From assembly GCA_951804985.1 (NCBI GenBank), contig OX638130.1, forward strand, positions 101,615,700-101,679,699: a stretch of 64,000 nucleotides of DNA. Reading direction: 5' to 3'. This DNA comes from Dryomyza anilis (taxonomy: Eukaryota > Arthropoda > Insecta > Diptera > Dryomyzidae). Under the pieces are notes generated by a model that did not search any database, was not told where the DNA came from, and worked only from the letters and a program-made list of their open reading frames with translations. Position numbers and translations under genes: made by a program. Positions within the stretch are counted from its first letter, which is position 1, and every line of letters begins with the position of its first letter. This document shows positions 58,161 through 64,000 of this stretch, one piece after another.

Positions 58161-59271
58161 TTTTCTTTTATTGCAATTTTTAGGACCCGAATTCTGTTAT
58201 ACGAAATGGATGTTTAAAATAAATTGATAGAAAAATTAGTGTGAAAAAATTGTACAAACTTAAAATCGAAACTTAAATTAAACCACCGTTGCACCGTTGC
58301 AGTGTACCCATATTAATATGACAATGTAAAGTATGTATAGTAAAGTGATCAAAAATAAAAAAAAATCATGCTATTGTATATATTTTTAAAACTAAACAAG
58401 ATATTTTCTCAACTGAGCTTATTTTTTTTAGATTTTAATGTAAGCTTTTCATAAACATCAAACATTCAAAACAACATTCAAAATCGAACAACTTTTGAAT
58501 TTTTAAAATTTTCAAAGTTTTTTCATGAAAAAATCTTCACCATAAAATTATTAGTTTTTACTATTGAAATTAGTCAATGGAATAAACTATTAATTCAAAC
58601 TGTAAATCCTATTAAATACTACAAAATAATATAAAATTATTTTTGAATTTATAAAAAAAAAATTGTGTATACTATTAAATCAATAACTGTCCTATTGACA
58701 AATTTTAATGAGATTTTATGAGATCTTTTCTCAGTGTATACTTGACATCATTCACTAAATGCATTGAATTATAGATTTAAATACACGTTAAAATTTGATT
58801 TTACATATAGGAAAAAATAAATATTAATAATGAATTAGAGAAAAAAATAACAAATCTTTCAACAATAAAGTGTTTTCAATTAATATTGACAATGTTCGAT
58901 CACGAAAGGCAATAATTCACATTTAAATCACAACTGAAGTGCTACAGGATTCTAGATGTTTCCACAAACTTCTACACTTACTGGGTATTCATGATGCTTA
59001 CACGATAGTTCCATCTCTTTCACACTCGTCCGTATTTGTTGTACTGAACTTTCAATTCTTTCGCACTTACTTAAAACCTGTTTTGCTGTCGAAATACCAT
59101 AGAATTAATGATTTGAACAGTAAATATTTATTAAATTTTTTCTAATAAATATATTGTATATTTCTTGTTTATGTTATTTATCAATTTGTAAATTAATTTT
59201 TATTAATTTTTAACTAACTACAACTAGCAATTTTGCTCAATTACTAAATTACTAGTTTGGTCGGTCACCAT
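58161..59271. other. AT-rich unique DNA
   Basis: No gene supported. 58500-58735 ends gagatcttttctcagtgtat, resembling the right end of the tctgagtgta MITE family. A 68-codon plus frame at 58939-59145 has no other support. Confidence 0.35.
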
Positions 59272-59385
59272 TTAATATGTTTCAATTGCGATAGCAGCTA
59301 AATCAGTGGACACACCACTCGAGTCATTTGCGCCAACGCAAGGTGAATCGGTAATGTGTTCTTTCCATAGCAGGCGCCATACTGC
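59272..59385 (-). CDS. Candidate 3' terminal exon, unrecognised
   Basis: In a GC-richer island. Minus-strand reading after an ag (gtctatcgag): AVWRLLWKEHITDSPC then VGANDSSGVSTDLAAIAIET, Y and a taa stop, 38 codons, phase 0. AATAAA lies about 70 nt downstream. A second overlapping minus frame (VYRGSMAPAMERTHYRFTLR then WRK stop) is also open, so the frame is uncertain. The acceptor has a weak pyrimidine tract. No family recognised. Confidence 0.25.
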   Translation of the reverse strand, partial: AVWRLLWKEHITDSPCVGANDSSGVSTDLAAIAIETY

Positions 59386-59802
59386 CTCGATAGACAATTT
59401 TAAAAATAAAATAATTCAAACGTTTACAAGAATCTTCTTCCACTGCATCATCATTATTATCATCTTCAACGTTGAATTGCATTGATGACGTTGCATTCTT
59501 GATAATTTATGTTGTTGATGGCACTTGGACGGCAAGTGTTGTTTCTGCTTGTTTTGATGCTGCTGGTGTTTTTAGCACTAGGTTCTTTATGTGCTCAAGT
59601 TGTGCTGTTGAGTCATGTTCAGCAATAGCAGCAGCAGCAACAGTGGCCAGACGGCAATAAAATCAAATGGTTAGCAATTCAATGCAACACCTTGTGCATC
59701 TTCAGGTGAGCAATATGGCCTCAGCCATGACTTGTGTGTTGGTAAATTTAATAAGTTGTCAATATTAATTATAAATGTGATTTGCCAGATGCTATAGGTG
59801 AA
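59386..59802. other. Unique DNA with GC-richer island
   Basis: 59470-59700 has trinucleotide-like gcagcagcagcaacagtggc and gttgttgatggcacttggac. A 62-codon plus frame (59472-59660, ending IAAAATVARRQ) may be accidental. Looks like regulatory or untranslated DNA near a gene. Confidence 0.3.
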
Positions 59803-61090
59803 TATATATATATATATTTTATTATTTATTATTTAATAATTTTTAATTTTTTATTTTTTTTTATATTTTTTGTAATTTATTCATATTTTTAATATTTTAA
59901 ATATTTTTAAAATTTTTAATGTTTTTTTATTATTTTTTATTATTTTTTATTATTTTTTTATATTTTTTAATATTTTTTAATGTTTTTTGTAATATTTTTT
60001 AATATTTTTTTTTTAATTTTTAATATTTTTTAACATTTTTTAATATTTTTTAATATTTTTTAATATTTTTTAATATTTTTTAATATTTTTTAATATTTTT
60101 TAATATTTTTTAATATTTTTAATATTTTTTAATATTTTTTGATATTTTTTAATATTTTTTAATATTTTTTAATATTTTTTAATATTTTTTAATATTTTTT
60201 ATTTTTATTTATTTTTTTATAATTTTTAATATTTTTTAATACACTTTTTTATATTTTTTTAATATTTTTTAATATTTTTTAATATTTTTTAATATTTTTT
60301 AATATTTTTTAATATTTTTTAATATTTTTTAATATTTTTTAATATTTTTTAATATTTTTTAATATTTTTTAATATTTTTTAATATTTTTTAATATTTTTT
60401 AATATTTTTTAATATTTTTTAATATTTTTTAATATTTTTTAATATTTTTTAATATTTTTGAATATTTTTTAATAGTTTTGAATATTTTTGAATATTTTTT
60501 AATATTTTTTAATATTTTTTAGTATTTTTTAATATTTGTTATTATTTTTTAATATTTTTTAATATTTTTTATTTTTATTTATTTTTTTATAATTTTTAAT
60601 ATTTTTTAATACATTTTTTTATATTTTTTTAATATTTTTTAATATTTTTTAATATTTTTTAATATTTTTCAATATTTTTTAATATTTTTTAATATTTTTT
60701 AATATGTTTTAATATTTTTTAATACTTTTTAATATTTTCTAACATTTTTTAATATTTTTTAATATTTTTTAATATTTTTTATTTTTATTTATTTTTTTAT
60801 AATTTTTAATATTTTTTAATACATTTTTTTATATTTTTTTAATATTTTTTCATATTTTTTCATATTTTTTAATATTTTTTAACATTTTTTAATATTTTTT
60901 AATATTTTTTAATATTTTTTAATATTTTTAAATTTTTTTTAATATTTGTTAATATTTTTTAATTTTTTTTAATATTTTTTAATATTTTTTAATATATTTT
61001 AATATTTTTTAATATTTTTTAATATTTTTTAATATTTTTTAATATTTTTTTAATATTTTTTAATATTTTTTAAAATTTTTTAAAATATTT
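59803..61090. repeat. 10-bp AT satellite (aatatttttt)
   Basis: About 120 units of aatatttttt, pure A/T with rare other bases. A distinctive segment, atttttatttatttttttat then aatttttaatattttttaat and aca, recurs at 60201, 60571 and 60781, so blocks of the array were duplicated as larger pieces. Confidence 0.97.
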
Positions 61091-61172
61091 TTTTGAAAAA
61101 TTTATTGATTTCTAACGCATTTAATTAAGCGACAATATTTTGAATTGCATCCTATAAATATTTTTTACTGAC

Positions 61173-61358
61173 TCATTTATTAGCTGAAATTCGAATGTGG
61201 TCTTGATTGCATTTAGTGCGTGGTACAACTTGATCATGGCCCGCAGTGTTGACAACAGAATTGATTCGGTTGTTCATTTGACATTCGTTGACAGCATTTG
61301 GAATGCGGTTTCCATGAGTGCATGAATTCTTGGTATTGGGGTTAACATGCGTGTCTAG
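61173..61358. other. GC-richer island, open on both strands
   Basis: Plus frame 61188-61322 (45 codons; NVVLIAFSAWYNLIMARSVD) and minus frame 61358-61173 (61 codons; NSCTHGNRIPNAVNECQ, HDQVVPRTKCNQDHIRIS then a stop). They use the same codon boundaries, so openness of one helps explain the other. Neither has a clear start or strong splice site. Either a coding exon or a conserved non-coding segment. Confidence 0.25.
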
Positions 61359-62006
61359 CTATCGATGTTTTCCGTAGTGTGATTTTTGATATTGATTTAT
61401 TATTTTTGCTTAATTTTAATCCGCACGTTATTTCTTGTTTATTTTGCATACTAAATTTAATCATAAGAACAATGTAATTATGTCATTGTTGATGATGATT
61501 AATATTGATGAAATCGTTTAATGAATTAATATTTAAAAACGCAATCATTTAATTAGTACTTTTTGGTATTTTCCATTAGTTATTGATTTCTTTAAATATT
61601 CATCATTTTCTCTGATACTTTTTCTCTGATACTCTTGGTGCTTTTCAACTGAATCATCAGTTGATGCAAATAATAGTTGATCATTTATTTTTAAATATTG
61701 ATTTTTTCGTAAAATTACAATTTTCAAAATTTTAAGTTTCTTATCTTGTTTTTTTAAATGAAAATTTAATATTATTTTTATTTAATTATTTGATTCATAG
61801 TGAGATTAGTGCCTTCATACATTAGAATTATTTCAAATATCAGTAACAATGTAGCAAAAGTAGAATTAACTCTTTTGCTCTTTCTCTGTGATCAACTTTT
61901 ACCGTTCTTCGAGTGTAACAACGAGAAAAACAACAACAATAACGTGCGCTCCACTCCTTCACTTAAGTTAAGAAAGAATTCTTTCTCTTCCTCTCACCAA
62001 GAATTT

Positions 62007-62040
62007 TCAGTTCAGTGCGCGTCTTCATTTTGTGTGGTTG
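62007..62040 (+). promoter_or_regulatory. Candidate initiator plus DPE core promoter
   Basis: tcagtt fits the insect initiator TCAKTY, with A+1 at 62009. ggttg at 62036-62040 fits the downstream promoter element RGWYV at exactly +28 to +32. No TATA box upstream, as expected for DPE promoters. The upstream 100 bp is CT-rich and less AT-rich. By a rough uniform-base estimate about three such pairs are expected by chance in 64 kb on two strands, so context matters. Confidence 0.4.
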
Positions 62041-62310
62041 TCAAAAAAATGTGACTTTATTTTGCAAATAATTTGTGCGTATTGATTGATGTGTTAATAA
62101 TATTATTATAAAATTAATAATAATAATATAAAATGAAGCGAAAAATGTGGTTAAAAAATATATTAAAACATCGAGTAATTCGAGTATTCATTAAAGAGTG
62201 CAAACCAAAGAAGTGAAACTGTGTGGAGTTGCACTCAAGTGGCACTCATGTTTGCAAAAAATAGAATCATGCAAATAATTTTAAATAAATTAGGCAGAAA
62301 TATGTCTCTG
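62009..62310 (+). other. Candidate first exon ending at a consensus donor
   Basis: From the predicted start site to ctg before gtgagt (62311). An open frame from 62179 crosses the donor; its ATGs at 62248, 62269 and 62302 give MFAKNRIMQIILNKLGRNMS then L, phase 0. It could be 5' untranslated with a short coding end, or all untranslated. The rest of the gene would lie to the right, possibly outside the window. Confidence 0.33.
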
Positions 62311-62344
62311 GTGAGTTTTGTTTTATTTTTTTAACGTTGCTATT

Positions 62345-62638
62345 AGCTGCGTTCCCGTGGTTTTTGATCCTGATCTGTAGATCATTTTCTTATACAAAAT
62401 CAAAACAAACAATTAGAACCAGGTTCGTTTTTGGATCAATTACTGATCTGGTACTGTACGTATCAAGTGTAAATTTGTTTGTGGTAATGTTATGCTATTG
62501 TGAATAGCACTTAATAAGAAGAAGAATTTGTGTTGAAAAAGAAAGGGCAGAAGAAAACAGTGCTGCCAAATTTTTTAAAATAGAACCAATGGCGTTCCCG
62601 TGAAACAGATCTGGTTCAAGTTCCACGGGAACGCAGCT
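62345..62638. mobile_element. MITE, 294 bp, agctgcgttcccgtgg ends
   Basis: Left agctgcgttcccgtgg (62345-62360) and right ccacgggaacgcagct (62623-62638) are exact inverse copies, flanked by att on both sides. Just inside the right end gcgttcccgtgaaacagatc repeats the left-end word, giving a local hairpin. Sits in the presumed first intron, 34 bp after the donor. Non-coding. Confidence 0.85.
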
Positions 62639-62649
62639 ATTGAGGAACT

Positions 62650-64000
62650 GAGGAACAAATTAAGTCATCGTTTTTAAATTGCAGTTATATTTTGCATGAT
62701 TTATATTGAATAACCGCAGTACGTATTAAAACTATAATACTATTTATTTATTTTAAAATGTATTTATAATTATATTAAATATATATTGGCAACAGCGACA
62801 TGTGTCACCAATTTTCGTATTAATATAAATTTATGTTTTTAATTCTGACAAATGTAGCCATGTCGTTGGCGCGCTCAATGTGTCTTAAGCATTAATTCGA
62901 GATTTGCCACCATTTGTGCTGTTTTATCCTTATTGGGCCACGATCTTTTTCAACAACAATGGTTGTATGTGATTCACTTTTCAACGTCCGTACTAAATTT
63001 CTTCAAAAATATCTACTCGTATTTTTTTTATTTTATCCACTTTCTTTTCCGTCTGTTCGATACACATTTTGTAATTGCTTTTAAACTACCTTTCCGTTGA
63101 GCTACAGACTTCAGATTTTAAATATTGCCTCGAACTGAATGACAATGCAATATTATTGTTTTTTTACCATACGGTTCATCATGGTTCTATCGCCATTGTT
63201 CCATATTAAAGACACTTTAAAACATGAATAGTTTTAATTTAAATAAGGTAAGACCTTTCAAATTCTCTCAGACGAAAATCTAACTGACACAAAAAATAAG
63301 AAATAAGAAAAATTAAAATAAAAAATATTTTTATATATTGAATGATATTGTTAGATGTACCCAGTCTGCCATGTCTCGGAGACCTTCGATGCCTCGAAGC
63401 TTTCTCGAATAACTTCAATAAAAAAGTTCAATCTCGTTGCATTCTCGATTCTAATTTTAAAAAATTTTCGTACATTCAAATTCTTTGACAAGATACGATA
63501 TTTAAAGATTTATCAAATCGATATCGCAATATTTTTCGCAGCAATCTCGAACTTTGATCATTTTTTTCTTCGATATCGTTCCGATTTCGAAAAATGTCTC
63601 GTATAGAGAAAACTCCGACAAAATGTTTCGATATCTACCTACCATCTAGGTCCAATTTGACGCTCGATATCGTTACGAGAACGTCTCCGATGTCGTGTGA
63701 TTTCTCGCCGAAACTTTAGATTGAATTTAAACCGGATCTATGCCAATTTCAAAAACGGTAGTCATTGATTGAATCTATGAGATTCTGAAGAGTTGTCTTG
63801 TTAGACAATTTCATCAGGCACTTAGACCGTTTTAATTTCGCGATAATATGACTAATTCAGTATATAGAGTAAAATGGCGTAAATATGAATACGAAAAAGC
63901 AAATGTTTGGTTATGAAATCGAAAACTAGAATATCAACCATATTTGATCCACTTCCAGATTCAATATATTTTCAACCAAAGGTTATTTAACAATTCTCGA
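62650..64000. other. Right-edge DNA, no gene seen
   Basis: 62800-62945 is less AT-rich (catgtcgttggcgcgctcaa). 63370-63720 is unusually rich in tctcga/tcgat/gatatcg words (cgatatcgttccgatttcga, tttcgatatctacc), perhaps a decayed repeat; its 83-codon plus frame (63355-63606) lacks support. Confidence 0.35.

Overview
The window looks like nuclear DNA of a fly (Diptera, perhaps a calyptrate; this is inference). It is very AT-rich, has no bacterial-style genes, and is packed with inverted-repeat DNA transposons, a Tc1/mariner copy, a non-LTR retrotransposon remnant, tRNA-derived SINEs and several unrelated satellites. No complete protein-coding gene can be read. Most open frames are chance or repeat-driven; the few with independent support (splice signals, GC-richer island, matching phase, promoter motifs) are listed as low-confidence exons.

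Layout. 1-12300 is a 149-bp tandem satellite running off the left edge and organised as two copies of a ~6.2-kb higher-order block. 12301-16260 carries three terminal-inverted-repeat (TIR) elements, one split by an antisense retrotransposon remnant. 16500-17120 is a GC-richer island with a possible secreted-protein frame. 18400-22980 holds foldback elements and three abutting dispersed repeats. 23007-24770 and 26781-28390 are two 19-bp satellites in opposite orientation. 30360-32550 has degenerate tandem repeats. 33300-34040 has the best exon candidates (plus strand). 34300-36600 is a repeat cluster. 41000-46000 is a nest of elements including a 15-bp minisatellite. 47600-54210 contains two SINEs, a 1.2-kb near-perfect foldback, a dispersed element in inverse orientation to its copy at 21.4 kb, and a broken DD37E mariner. 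55000-57760 has an exon candidate and more TIR elements. 59803-61090 is a 10-bp AT satellite. 62007-62310 has an initiator plus downstream promoter element and a strong splice donor, suggesting a transcription start pointing out of the right edge.

How it fits together. The window reads as satellite-flanked intergenic or intronic DNA built by serial insertion. Notable links: the 149-bp satellite shares a ~50-bp core with dispersed sequences at 42.7 and 54.4 kb; one dispersed family appears three times in two orientations; two SINEs keep their target-site duplications; and several elements are inserted into others, giving a relative order of events.
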